The notes: a model not told the origin generated them from the letters alone. DNA of 64,000 nt from Acridotheres tristis (GCA_037013685.1 CM072886.1:66416433-66480432), one strand, 5' to 3'; shown: positions 11,967 through 24,130, counted from the stretch's first letter. Numbers and translations: made by a program.

Positions 11967-14900
11967 GACCATTACAAAAAATACATGAACAACTTTGCAG
12001 AACTCAGAAGCCATACAAACACCAACCAAGAAGCATGTGACTCCATTTGTGCAGGGACTGTATTACCATCTGGGGAAGAGAAGGTATTATTAGTCCTGCT
12101 ATTAATGCAGCTTTGTGCAGAATGTAAGTCCCCAATCACAGGGCAGTAATATTTGTCTCTAGGATCTGAGCAATAGCTAAAATCTTCCTTTTCTGGTATC
12201 ACTAACAGGCTGCCACTGACATCTTTTCCATCCTCAATGGCTATAGAAATTCTCATCAACAACTGCATACAAACATTTGATCTTGGATTTTCATTTTTCC
12301 AAAATAACATCCAACTTACGGCCAGTAAGCACTGTGGCTAAACTCCACTTTTCCCCTGAACTGTGGGAGTTATTTATAGTGATAAAGGAGAGGATTTTTG
12401 AGACTACAGTCTCTAGAGGAACTGGTGGTGGACTAGACCAAAGAGGTTTCTTAGAGGAAATTCCCTGCTCTTCTGTCTTCGTAGATGGTGCCAGAAAGAG
12501 CTTGAGCTCCCTGTTGGCTGGGAGGGCAGGATGCATTTGGCATATTTGGTATTATTAACTTCTTTTCCATGAGTCAAAACATAAACATTCACAATTGACA
12601 GTGTTTACTTACATAAAAAATATTTTTTCAATTGTATTTCAGCTGGTTCCATTTGTTCACATTACTTACATTCCAAAAACATAAGGGATGTTCCAGCACA
12701 CATGCCCAAAATTGCACTAAGATGGTGCTAAGGTTGCTGACTCTCATGCCTAAATAACACAAAAACTAAAAGTACAGGAAATCCTGAGTTAAGGCTCTTT
12801 TACAAACTTTAGACATAATTTCCTTTTTCATACATAATACTTCCTTCAGTGCTGGTGGAATCAATTTGTGGTTGGCTGTTCTGGCTTTGGGACAATGATG
12901 TGGCAGTAGAATACAGCAAATCTGTGCAGACCCATTTATTTTTCTACTTATATGTGTGGTATTACCATAAGACCAAAGCTTTTAAAAGCAAGTAGGGATT
13001 TTGAGTACTTAAAGTGGAGATGTCTGAAGTGCTTTCATTTTTGGAGATTTCTGCCAAAAGGAAAACTGAAAATAAATTTAAAAAATTGGAAAATCCTACA
13101 TGGAGTAGGAATCCTGATAAGAGATGCAGTCTCAGGTATTGCCAGTCATGGTCAAATTGCTTGCTGTATAGAGATTTTAACAACTTTCCAATGCCTAATA
13201 ATTCACTTTTCTCAAGGCACCTCATGAAATCCAAGTCTTATAATACATATCAGTCTTTCCCTGAAGGGAACTCCTGCTGTGAAAGATAATAGTAAATTGC
13301 ATTAGCACGCTTCCTGTAGCCAAAAGGGTCTGCACTACAGATGCAATCATTAAAAGCCCCTCACCTACTGAGGTGCTATCAGTTTGGGAGGCAGGTTCCA
13401 GACTTTGAGACCTGCCAAGGAATTGATGTTGCTGCCGGGAAAGGAAGTAATAAATGTTTAGATGCTGATAGCAACATTCCTCACTATTGTAGAACAGGAA
13501 GTTAACGAGCAACTTGTTGCTAGAACAGCAAGGAGTGTCCCAGTAGTCATTTTGGATTTGGTTACTGCTTGGAACTTGCCCAGTATAGCAAGGACAGTGC
13601 TGCAACACGTGAAAACCACCATCTTGTGTTTTTTTCACTCTCATCTGCCAATTCCCTCCCCACCCCCCAAACCCCAGCCTTCTTTGGCACTGCTCTGGCA
13701 CCAAAAAACCTAATAGCAGAGCTATAAAAGACAACCATTACTTTGGCATCTTGAGATGTTTTAAAATGTATTTAACTGTATCTTCCAGACTCAAATTGCA
13801 CAAAGTTTTCAAGGCTTTCCTTAACAATGAAACCTCATTTATAGAATGGCAAAATCAAACCTGAATAACTAGATGACAATAAAAATAATATATACACTGA
13901 AAGCATTTTGTTCACACAGAGTAAAATTCCTTGATGAGTGGCCCACAGTGAAGTTATTTTCAATTCATATTTCACCTAAGATGTTGCAGCACTGCAGCTG
14001 AAGGGGTGGAACATGTTGTGCACCCCAGTCAGTCAGTGGCATGCACTCACTCTGGTTCCTTCATATCATACCTAACAAAAACACAGCTGCAAGGTGAGTC
14101 AGTTCAACTGGCTGATCCAGTGGAAAACTAACTCTGAAAATAAAAGGAATAGCTTCTCACTGGGTCAGAACACTGCATCAGGTCCCTCTATTAGATCTGG
14201 TAACAATAGCTGAGGGAGAAAATGGCAAAGCAAGGCCATGATTTCCACCAGCTGCCATCAGAAGAATCCCCTACCTATAGCATGAAAATTCACCCTCAGG
14301 CTAACTGGAGAGGATTGTGCAGTTTGGTGTAGGGACAGCTGGCATCCTCCTCTCTGTGCACAAGTGAAAGCAGTGGACCACAAGGCAAACAGAACCGAGT
14401 GCCACCACGCCCTTACCTGTCACGCTGAAAGCAGGCTGTGACAGACTGCAGCAGACTGCTGAGAAGAGCTGGTCTCAGGCTGGCAGGCCTTAATTAAGTC
14501 AGCAGCAGGAAAGACCTAAACACCTGAGGATTTAAAAATAGGCATTGTCACTTCACATTGTCATAAGAAGCATATTTTAAATTAGGATGGAATTTAGAAA
14601 AGCAGTGTCAGGAGCCCTCCTGTCCCATCCTGTTCAGGAGCTGAGCAACTACATTTTGCAGAAGTGCTGAAATGCCTGTCATGTGTAGTTCCATTAATCA
14701 TATGTCTTTTCAGCAGTTTGGCTTATATGTGAAGAAGAAACCTGTACTGATGTCCACACTTGACAAACGAATGAGGAAGCCATTTCACCTATGTCATCAC
14801 AGGTTGGCTGTTTGGCCTAGACCATCATTAGAGGCCACACCAAGAAATAACTTGTGTCATTCTTTTTCCTTACTTTGCACATCTACATTAGATGAAATGG

Positions 14901-16183
14901 ATTGTGTTCTACAAGACACTTTTTCCTTTTGACAGTAAAGGGAATTTAGGATTATTAGCTCAGGTGTAAGTGTCAGTTTCTGATAGCAGAAGTTAAGTGA
15001 GATCCATCTCATCTGAGGAGATGTCACATTCTGACCAGCTGTAGATGATGACATAACATGGTACTATGATCCAAATATCCAGGAGTAATTTAGTGTGACT
15101 CAGAATTACTTGGTTATGCTACTTCTGTTGCCCTGTTTCCTCAGAGGCTTCCTCTAACTAGTTAATCTCATATCAATCTCAATGTGTCAAGACAAAGCTA
15201 CAGGAAATTCATATCTGCCTTAACTTAGCACTGTAAAGGAAGAGATGGACTATACTTTCTGGATTTCAGTAACAAAACTTCAGTAATAAAGAATCAGAGT
15301 AATTAATTTCAGTAACCTTTCTGCATCTGCCTTGTATGTTGTTCAATTTAGTTCTAGAAGTTTGAAGAAGCTGAATGTCTACTGTTTTCCTAGGCATCTT
15401 GGTGAATCTCATCATCAGGGAAATGTTACCCTAATATTTAGTTAGCCTCTCATTTAGTTTAAACCTGCACATTCCTATTAGAGCTTCCTTTACAGCAGAA
15501 AGCAATCTTTTCCTCTCTTGGTACTTAGATACTCCAAAGATTTTATGCCATTACTATATGATGCTTGGTACTTGGTGATTTAGGTGTATCTGTGTGGATC
15601 TCTTTGAAATACAAGCCAACATGCCACAAAAGTACTACTTTGAAAAATCCTCCCTTTAAAAAATTAATTAAAAGAAATCTGTTTTTAATTTGCAATCTTA
15701 GATGTTTTGACCTACACAGAATTTATCAGTAACTCCTGGAGCTTTTACAACTAGTCTGGGTTTAGAATCCTTTCTTCGTATCAGCTACTGGTAAATGAGA
15801 ACAGCTCAGGTACTGCTTCAGATTTGCCCTGTGCTGAGCTTTCAACACTCTTCCTCAATTTCAAGTGTATACAATACGCACTCTAACTGTCTTAATTTTT
15901 TTTAAAGCAGTATGAAAAAATACAGAAGTCAAACCCAACTGATAAGTCAACGGAAACAAAAAAGGAGCTCAAATACACAAGAGACTTGCTTCATCTTGAC
16001 AAGCAGAAGCTGTGCATCAGCTAAGCACTCAATATCCATAGAGTCTTAGACCATAATAAATAAAATGGAAAAGGCAGTGACACAGGGCTCTGAGTCTGAG
16101 GTCTTGATAACTGACAGTATATTTGGTATTTGTTTTAAAATCTCTGCCACTGGTTTAAATTTGGTATATAGTTTAGATAACAT
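11967..16183. other. Unique sequence, no gene seen
   Basis: Contains the longest open frame of the window (13222-13734, minus, 170 codons), which has no recognisable domain or convincing splice context and is treated as chance. At 14411-14417 the minus strand has a textbook donor (GACAG|GTAAGG) beside several CpGs, but no coding exon could be fitted to it. Confidence 0.55.
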
Positions 16184-16233
16184 GTGAAGTGAATTGACTT
16201 GACTTCACTTGTTTAAGTGAAGTGAATTGACTT
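16184..16233. repeat. 17-base direct repeat enclosing a 9-bp hairpin
   Basis: GTGAAGTGAATTGACTT occurs at 16184-16200 and identically at 16217-16233. Between and partly overlapping the second copy, ACTTCACTT (16202-16210) pairs perfectly with AAGTGAAGT (16215-16223) around a GTTT loop. The pattern is what a template-switch or hairpin-assisted duplication leaves behind. It matches no repeat family I know. Confidence 0.85.
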
Positions 16234-17120
16234 TATAGTTACAGAAAAGGACTTGAATATATTGCAAAATAACTCCAAAGCTCAGAAACTAGAAGAAGAA
16301 TCACCACTTTCTCTCCAACTGTCTTTCAATCTCACAAAGTTTGCATCACTCTCTTGATTTTGTGAGACCCAGTTTGAGATCTCTGAATGGCTCAAGTTAT
16401 TCATATGGCAGTAAGTGAGGCTATTTTATAATTTAAAAAAATAATATTCTTTTTAATGAAAACAACACTTTCAAAGTAGCTTAATTGCACCCTCTTTCAA
16501 CAGCTCTGGTATGAAACTTGACACTGCAGTCACAGCAATCCCATGAGTTTTTCCCTGACGACTATAAAAATAATTGTTTCTCTGAATTTTAATGGACATT
16601 GTATTATTGAAAGGACTGAATGCACATATGTCTAGAGGTTGTCCAACATTTCCCATTATGAGACTCTGTTTCCAGTTATTTGTTACTTTGCCAAAGTTTA
16701 ATTATTTGCACTGAAATTTTCCATACCGAGCATTTGCACAAGGCTGAATTTGGTGGTTTTTTTAGAGACAAACAACTCAGTCATTTCTGAGATCAAGACT
16801 AAGGGAAGATATAGGGTTTTTTTGTAAAAAACACAACAGCATTTTGGTGAACCTTTTTGGGGCTACTACCACTTGTAGAGTGACTTAAAACTGGGCGAAG
16901 GTTTGCCTTTGTGTCAAGGATGTACTTCTCTCCATCTCTTACTAGAATTTGTTACGTTTGGCTAAGTCCTAATCCTTTTGGGAAAAAAGAAGAAAAAGCA
17001 GTTCACACATGCTCAGTACAAAAGTCTCAGGTGTCAGCAGTTGCATTTCTCAAAGATTCTGTAATTGTATAACATGTTCCAGACTGAGGCTGAGCAGGAT
17101 TTTCCTTGCAACTACAGCTC

Positions 17121-17400
17121 TACGTCATACTGGGCTGCAGTCCAAATAGGAGTGCAGAAGCTCTATTTCTTCCACCTACTCCAAACAGGAAGTGAGAAGG
17201 AGGAAGCTGCACTATTTAAAAGCCGAGCTTGCAAAAAGCTGATCTGCCCGGAGACGAGGAGCAGACAGGAACCAGGACACCAGAGCACAGAGACAGAGTG
17301 GAAGCGGAGCGAACGGAGACATTTATGGTGATAGAGACAGTAAACTGTGCATGGAAATGAAGACGAGATTCAGAGCCAGCAAGAACGAGAAATGTTAAGA
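17121..17400 (+). promoter_or_regulatory. Candidate TATA promoter and first exon
   Basis: A TATA-like TATTTAAA lies at 17213-17220. Upstream are a CRE/ATF-like TACGTCAT (17121-17128), a CArG-like CCAAATAGG one base short of consensus (17142-17150), and an ETS-type ACAGGAAGTG (17185-17194). Downstream, from about 17245 where transcription would start, the DNA becomes purine-rich and carries about eight CpGs in 190 bases, in a window that is otherwise strongly CpG-depleted. A short upstream-type open frame starts at 17325, and its TGA overlaps a second ATG (ATGA arrangement). No convincing donor or downstream coding exon is tied to it. It could serve a non-coding RNA, an unseen gene, or be part of an unrecognised LTR. 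Confidence 0.35.
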
Positions 17401-20261
17401 AGAGAAAAAAAGTTGTTAAAACATTGGCAGCTGTGAGAATGATTGAAGGATCCACTGGGTGAAAGATTGGTGCTGGGCAATCTACAGAGAAATTTATGAT
17501 TGGGAAGGAAAGGGGCCAGGAGAGATAAAATAAATTAAAAGTTAGAAAGGAAAAGAACTAGTGGAAGGAACCAAATGCACTAAGAAATGGAAATGGAGCT
17601 GGAAAATGGACTGAGGTTAATGAAGAAATAAGACTTGAGGCAGTGACTGGTAAAGGCAGAAATAGTTATGCTTTGAAGGAATAAATTCAAGCATCTATGT
17701 CCTGTGGATGAGTATTCAATCTGGACTTTATAGAGGAGCCCAAGAACCTTGACTTCCACAATTCGGTCATTGTTCAGAATTAGGTTCGAAACTGTCCATT
17801 AATTTTTTTTTTTTTTGGCACCCAGATAGGACAGAAAATATTCCTAGTTATTCTGTTTAAATGTCAGAAGACTATGCAAGGCATCTACATTTTCCTAACC
17901 CATTGATAAAATCTGCACATTTAGGCATGACAGCTGGAAAATATGGGAGATTGTTTTTCTAGCATGAAACAAAAAAAAAAGAGAGAAATTTATCTACACA
18001 TACAAAAGCAACAACTTTTTCAAGACTCCAAAGCAAGGATTTAAAATGTAGGAAATGGAAAAACTAAAGCTGTACAGTCATGGAAACTGTATGTTTGCTC
18101 TTTTGTGTTTAAGTGGACACGATTGCACAATCACTTATCTGTTTAATTTATTTTACCATGGTACTATACACCTTCTTCCTCAAAATCCCTGTGTAGTTCT
18201 AGCAAACCATCTCCACCAAAAGCTTTTCATAGGTGGTGCCTCTTTTTCTGGGTGCCTCACTCACCTGGCTTACAATGATCTTGCTTACAGAAGTGTTGCA
18301 CCCTTGAGGAGTCAACTTGACAAATTACTACTTGAATAAATAAATTGCTACATTCTGGCTCAAGATCACACACCTTGAAGAGAACACCCTAAGCTACAGA
18401 ACGGTTTTAACCTCACCTCTGCAGAAATCAGGAGTAGCAATATCACTTTAACTCCTAGAAATGTACCATGATATTATATGTACTCATATTTGTGAGGCAC
18501 TCAGACAGTACTGTGATGAGAACTACTGGAAATATCAGGAGGAGATTAATCATTCTGTTGTTATATAAGATTTTAATGCAGTGAAATAAACAAGGCAAAG
18601 ATTCTCATACTGAATAAGGACAAGAAAACAAAAAAACCCCAGATATATTCTTAAAAATACCCGCCACCCCTGAGTGCTGACTGATGCTTGGATCTTGAAG
18701 ACAAAAGCCCTATATGAATATGTGACTAAAGGGAGATGAGTAAAGTTTGCATACAACCTGACTTCTGGCATTTCCTACTTTTTGATTACTTGCCTTTGCA
18801 TCTTTAATATAATTCTGAAAGTCTGTAATTCAATAAGTCTTATACAAGCATACATATCCTTAGGAACCCTGCATATTATAATCGCCTGGATCACCAACAC
18901 CCCAAGATGGCATTATAGTTTTGTTTTACAAAGCTTTTTGAAAACAAACATACTTTTATTTTCTGAAATGCTGTATGTAGCTAAAATGCTTCCAAACCCT
19001 TCTCTTCCCTCCTTTCTGTTTCCACCTCTCTCCTTTATTTTTTACGAATCCCTTCTTCTAAAACTGCAGGACTAGCTCTGGCTCAAACAGCTGCAGAAAC
19101 AGCTTGGCTTCAGACATTTACCACAGCAGATTTGCTTAATCAAACAACCATCAGAGCAGCTTTGTTCCAAGCAGTTGCCAAAAGCCTGTCATGCTACAAC
19201 TTCAAAAAGCTGCTCCAGCAGCTTTGCTGCTCACCAGAGATGCTCATCATGCATGGAGGTGACATCATACATTTCTAAGTAGGAAATCCAGTGATATTAC
19301 TGTTCAGAATACTGGTATAGTTTTATCCATCTAATTAAAGTATTTATATTAATGAATGCATTACTTTAGAGTCCATGGCCACTTTATCTAGTTTGTATCT
19401 TTCACAAAAAAAGGTGTTACTTTGTCCTAGATACTTTCGGTGGTTTGTCACTGTCCCAACATGATTTATTTCAGAGTTTGAAGAAAACTTTTCCAGCAAC
19501 TTTAAACACAAACCCATCAGAATCAAAGATTGGGAAGCCTGCTGTGTGGTCATTAGATTCCAGTCATCACCAAAAACTGCCACATTATTGTGGTTTTGAT
19601 AGATTTTTTTTGTTTACCTGTATTAAAGCCTTAAGGAAAGCGACTCTATGATTTTCTGAGGCAAAGCTACTCCAGAGGGTCAGTACCCCTAACTTCAGCA
19701 AGTTTATCTTGTCTCCATGGACTGGTAGAACAATGAATACCTCTCTAAAACATTCTCTCTAGAAGTCTTCTCTCCTTTAGGGGACACAACAACAATTCTT
19801 TGCCTCTAGGTTCACCAAATGTGTTGTTTTTTGCTTTGCAATTATTGTCACTGCTGTTCTCACTTGTCTTGAGTGGTTGACTCCTTTCTTAAAGAGCAAT
19901 GCCCAGAGATGGACACTGTAGTCCATCTGAGACCTTGACAGCTGTAAGAAAAGTGGAGGGATTACCCTCTGTGATTTGTAGGCTGTGGTCTTCTTAAAAG
20001 GATTCTGCACTTAGTTAGAGCCAGAGAGGATAAGTACTGTATTCTAGATGTCAGAGGCACCTAAATATCACTTGAGAATACTCAGTAAGTATGCAGGAAT
20101 ATAAGCTAGTAAGATTGACTTTTGAACATACAAAAAGTTCTGGTAAGTAGAAATCTTTGTATCTTAAAAAAATGTGCACAACAATTTCTTTTAGTGGAAT
20201 AATTATCTGAGAAATAAAGCACTGATCTGTTCTTATGAACCTACATATTTTGGAAGTTTAG
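17401..20261. other. Unique sequence, no gene seen
   Basis: Purine-rich to about 17700, then a T14 run at 17803-17816, then ordinary AT-rich sequence. No repeat family, exon or RNA gene recognised. Confidence 0.55.
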
Positions 20262-20291
20262 AAATAACAGCTAAACAATTAGCTGTTATTT
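20262..20291. repeat. Perfect inverted repeat, 12-bp stem
   Basis: AAATAACAGCTA (20262-20273) pairs exactly with TAGCTGTTATTT (20280-20291) around a 6-base loop. Another AGCTAAAT follows within ten bases. It is the longest perfect short-loop hairpin noticed in the window. No transposon terminus or RNA gene explains it. Confidence 0.85.
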
Positions 20292-20891
20292 AGCAGCTAA
20301 ATCTTTAGGTTTAATTCAAAGAGGTCTGTGTTAACTTTGTTCAAATTCTCATTATTTCTCAATTTTCTGTCATGCTTTTTGCAAATTATATACATTAGAT
20401 GTCTTAGCTTTCATGCCCGGTGTCTTGTTTGGGCATATCTGTCATGCTTCTTTCCTCTAGTCTTTATTCTGTATTCTTATCTGTTTCTACTCATGCTTTG
20501 AGGATAGGATAGAATAGGATACAGTATTAGTGTTTAGTTATTATATCCATTTAGAGATGCAATTTTATGTTTATAGGATTGGTAAACTATCCCTTGAAAG
20601 CTGTGAAGCTTTTACTAATGGCCATTTACTAGAGCAAGTCACCAAATCTCTTTTGGTAGTACCACTTCTTTAGTACAAAATACTATCCAGAAATGGATAA
20701 CACTTCTGCTCATTTCAAACTTTCCTTCTGCTTGCTCCTTCCTTTCACTATTTCTCCATCCCTTCATTATTTAAAGTACAGTCTTGGCAGAAAATTCTCT
20801 CCAAGCCTCTATTTTTCACTTAATGTATGGATAACCACATTTCTATGTGTTTTGTGTTCCACTTGGGAACTTTAATTGCTTTGGAATGAGA

Positions 20892-21312
20892 GATGATAGA
20901 ACCATGGGATCATCAAAATTGGAAAAGACTCTCAAGGCCATCCAGCCCAGCTGAGCACCCAGCACTGTAACCCCTAAACCAACTCACCCAACTCTACATC
21001 CAGACACCTCTTAAATACCTCCAGGGATGGTCACTCCACCACCTCCTGAGCAACATAGGTTGACCACCCTAACAGTAAAAAGTTGTTTTGTAATATCTAA
21101 TCTGAATCTCCCATGTCTCAGTTTAAGGCCATTTCCTCAGGCACAGCAGAAGAGACTGGTCCCCACTTCATCAGAACCTCATTTCAGGCAGTTGTAGAGA
21201 GCGATGACATCCCCCTTGAGCCTCCTCCAGTCTAAAAACCCCCAGCTCCCTCAGCAGCTCCTCATAGGACACTTTTCTAGACCCTTCATGACCCTTGTTG
21301 CTCTTCTCTGAA
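20892..21312 (-). repeat. CR1 LINE, 5'-truncated copy with intact 3' end
   Basis: Read on the plus strand, the element starts with the reverse complement of the CR1 3' tail (degenerate 'gatagaaccatgggatcat'). It then follows CR1 order: 'catccagcccagctgagcac', 'caccacctcctgagcaacat', 'ctggtccccacttcatca', 'gagcctcctccagtctaaa' and 'cagcagctcctcatagga'. It ends near 'ctcttctctgaa', where the copy is 5'-truncated. About 420 bases cover the 3' UTR and the very end of ORF2. Substitutions are spread throughout, so it is an old, inactive copy. Confidence 0.92.
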
Positions 21313-22755
21313 CAACGTAAGGTATTGGTACAATATTATTATAGTTAAGTACTGCATAAGTTAGAACTCAAATGTGAGTCTATTTCTCACTTGTTGCTGA
21401 GTATTTGTAGCATTATAAAATTGTAGCATGAGATTTTTGCTGGTCTCTGATTACTGTGCTCTTTATACAAGTAATATAAGAGTAAACAGTAAGATTTAAG
21501 TAAGATCTTACAGTGAATCATGTTGATGGTGGAAAATATTAAAACTACATCTTATTATTATAATTTATGTACCACTGTAGTTATCATCTGTAGATCCTGT
21601 TGTGCAAGAATTGTGCAAACACACAGTAAAAGGCCAGCCTTATTCTGAAAAAAAGCCGTATAGCTGGATACACTCTTTTTTCTTCCTTCTACCTTTTTAA
21701 CAGAGGAGGATGTCACAACATGATCAGAGAAATGTGCAAGACAGATTTTGAATCCTGAACCACAGAGTCAAGTCCAGCTCTTAAACTGCAATTCGCCTAC
21801 ATAATGTACTGCAACAGGAAAACAAGATTTAGAAACCTCAGAACTTCCATTCTAATAATTCTATAACTGCCCTATCAAAGACCATCCCTAAACTAACACA
21901 AAGAGTAAAGAGCAAGGACAGAGTAAGAGTATAATAGAATATATTCCAATTACACTAAAGTCCTACCAGTCCACCCTGGCCTGGGAAAGTCTTATCTCAG
22001 AACAATGAGTTATAAACCAAGGTTTAGACCAATGGATAAATTAATCTTTCTATGATATTACAACTGCAGGAATCACCATGACTGTGTGTGTCTGGTAAGC
22101 TTCATATCAGCTGTACTGATTAATTTGAACAGAAATAAATCAAATAGAGTTTAACTGAGAAATAATTATGAAAATTGGATTGCATGGCAACAGACTGGGA
22201 TCTGAAACTTGATAAAGCATATTGAAGTACAGCCACTAAAGAACAGTTAGTGGCTAGGATTCTGCCCAATCTGCAGCTCACAGTTCATGGGCTCTAGCCC
22301 GTGTTGTTAGCCAAAGTCAGTGTTTTGATCTTTGCAGTTTTTCCGTACCAAGTGATTCCCAGAAGATATACTCCTTGCCAAAATACTACATCTGTGGAGT
22401 TCAGCCAGTTATGAAAGGACTGTGTCAAGTCGACATCTGAGAATACTGAAAAATGGTGCTTATCTTTTGGGTAAAGTGCCTTCTTTTGACAGGCTGCCTT
22501 TTTCTTGTCTTTTGGTCCCTGAGAATTTGAAAATTACTGTTAGGTAGGAAAATTGCACTCAGGTAAAGATGTTTTCAGGTTTGTTACTGAGAAAAACTCA
22601 AGTCTGATACCTTTTCGCTCCTTCCCTTTAAGGAGATAGTGATTTTAAAACCCCAGCAATGTATCTCTCCCAAACAAACAGGTAATCCAAAGATCTATCC
22701 CTTTCTCTGAGTCCACTCATGTTGGCTCCAGCCCTCTGAGCCAGCCACCACCTGT
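21313..22755. other. Unique sequence, no gene seen
   Basis: No repeat, exon or RNA gene recognised between the CR1 copy and the LTR-like unit. Confidence 0.55.
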
Positions 22756-23326
22756 TGTGGTTGGAAAGGACCAGCAGCAGGGTCTGTGATTGGCATGCTA
22801 ATTGCACAGCAGAGCCACACTAGCTTGCATCAACTCAGGATGTCTGTAAGCTGGATGCAGGTCTCAAAGGGCCATCAGCTGGGGACTACCAGTGGACCAG
22901 TAAGCACTGGACAGAGGGGGAAGATGATGGGCGTGTGTGGGCACACACTTTTAGAGAGTTAGGGAATTACAGCTTGAAAATTTTCTTGGTCCTGAATTTC
23001 TTCTGACTCTCAGGTCCATTCCCAGGCTGATAAGTTGACTATAGCTTCAGTTAAGGAGGAAGCCTCCCAAGGTGATAATATAGTGAAAAACAAAATAGAA
23101 TTCATAATAAAGATTAACACCTGGTGTTCTTCCCGTGGGACACATCCTGAGGTACTGTCCCATGGATGTTTTTCCCAATTGTCCAATGAGCTACTGTCCT
23201 GTCCTAGCTCCACATAACATGCTTTAAATACAGGCTGTCCATACAATAAAGTTGGCCTTTTTTCCCTAAAGAGGTCCGAGTGTGTTGCTGTCCTTTCTCT
23301 CTCTTTTTTCTAGCGCAGTAACCACA
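22756..23326 (+). mobile_element. Probable solo LTR of an avian endogenous retrovirus
   Basis: A 571-base unit begins TGTGGTT (22756-22762) and ends AACCACA (23320-23326), an exact 7-base terminal inverted repeat of TG...CA form. Near its 3' end, transcription signals come in LTR order: CCAAT (23183-23187), TTTAAATA (23223-23230), then AATAAA (23245-23250) only about 15 bases on. A T- and C-rich segment follows. The close TATA then ATACAATAAA arrangement is that of alpharetroviral and related avian class II LTRs. No internal retroviral genes, primer-binding site or second LTR were found, so a solo LTR is inferred. No clear target-site duplication was seen, so the exact ends are provisional. 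Confidence 0.5.
23223..23250 (+). promoter_or_regulatory. LTR TATA box and polyadenylation signal
   Basis: TTTAAATA at 23223-23230 is followed by AATAAA at 23245-23250 inside the LTR-like unit. With a CCAAT motif 36 bases upstream this is the usual U3/R core layout. Function is inferred only. Confidence 0.45.
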
Positions 23327-24067
23327 GGCGTGTGTCTGCCTTATATGCAAACACCTCTCACAGCAAAATTGCTGTCTTACCGAGAGGTGGATTTTCAGGC
23401 ACTAAAGGACAGAAGCAAGAAAATTAACGTAAATAAATGGCCCAAAGGTTCTGTTCCCTCTCAGTTTTATTTTTCCCATTTAACACTGCCTACTCTGAAT
23501 GCATACGATGCTATTATATCCTCTACTTTTTTTTTAAGGATTGTGGATACCGTGAGCTAGATCCCTGAGGAAGAGGCAGCCTCACATGGCACGTTTTAGG
23601 ATCTGACTTTCAAATGTCATGTACTAGCTCTGAGTTAGATGCCTACAATACCCAAGGACGCAGAGCATTCTGAGCAGAAAGCCAACAAGGTCAACAAAAA
23701 GCAATAAGTGTATGGAGACCAATGTCTCTGAAGGATTTAAATACTTAATCCCAGCCTACAGCAAGAGACTTCCTTCTCTTGGTATTCACTAACTACCTTG
23801 AATCACGGATGGGCTCACACTTTTCAAAAAGAGGCCTAGCCAGGATCTCAGTTTTATCCAATAGCCCAGTGGTTAGTTTGAGGACAGATAAAGAGCCATA
23901 ATTCCTCTTGTTGAAGCTGCTTTACTTCACTGAGAATAATTAAATATTCATTAGGCAAAAGAGAGAGCAATACTTTATTGCCTAACATTTGAGGCACTCA
24001 GCTACAAGAAAAGAGGCCTCAGTGCCTGTGTCAATGAAATTTTAAGTATCCCATATTAAGTAATCAT
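23327..24067. other. Unique sequence, no gene seen
   Basis: No repeat or exon recognised. Confidence 0.5.
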
Positions 24068-24130
24068 GAGGGCAGGGACTGGGATTCAGTCCTCTCTTAG
24101 GTGAGAGAGCTAACCACTGAGCAGTATTAT
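24068..24130 (-). repeat. tRNA-derived SINE scrap (MIR-like head)
   Basis: On the minus strand, GCTCAGTGGTTAG resembles a tRNA A box. About 20 bases on, GGACTGAATCC resembles the B box GGTTCGAATCC and is followed by 'cagtccctgcc', like the MIR continuation 'cggctctgcc'. The middle can fold as CTCTC/GAGAG. It lacks a proper acceptor stem and a normal 7-base anticodon loop, so it is a SINE relic or tRNA pseudogene rather than a working tRNA gene. Confidence 0.42.

Noticed and set aside
13222..13734. Longest open frame in the window, 170 codons, minus strand
   Set aside because: No recognisable motif, odd composition, no convincing splice junctions; a length expected by chance in 64 kb over six frames.
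17065..17331. 88-codon open frame crossing the TATA-like site
   Set aside because: It would have to be transcribed from upstream of the promoter-like elements and has no family resemblance.
24068..24130. Functional tRNA gene
   Set aside because: No acceptor stem, short anticodon loop and degenerate B box; better explained as a SINE relic.
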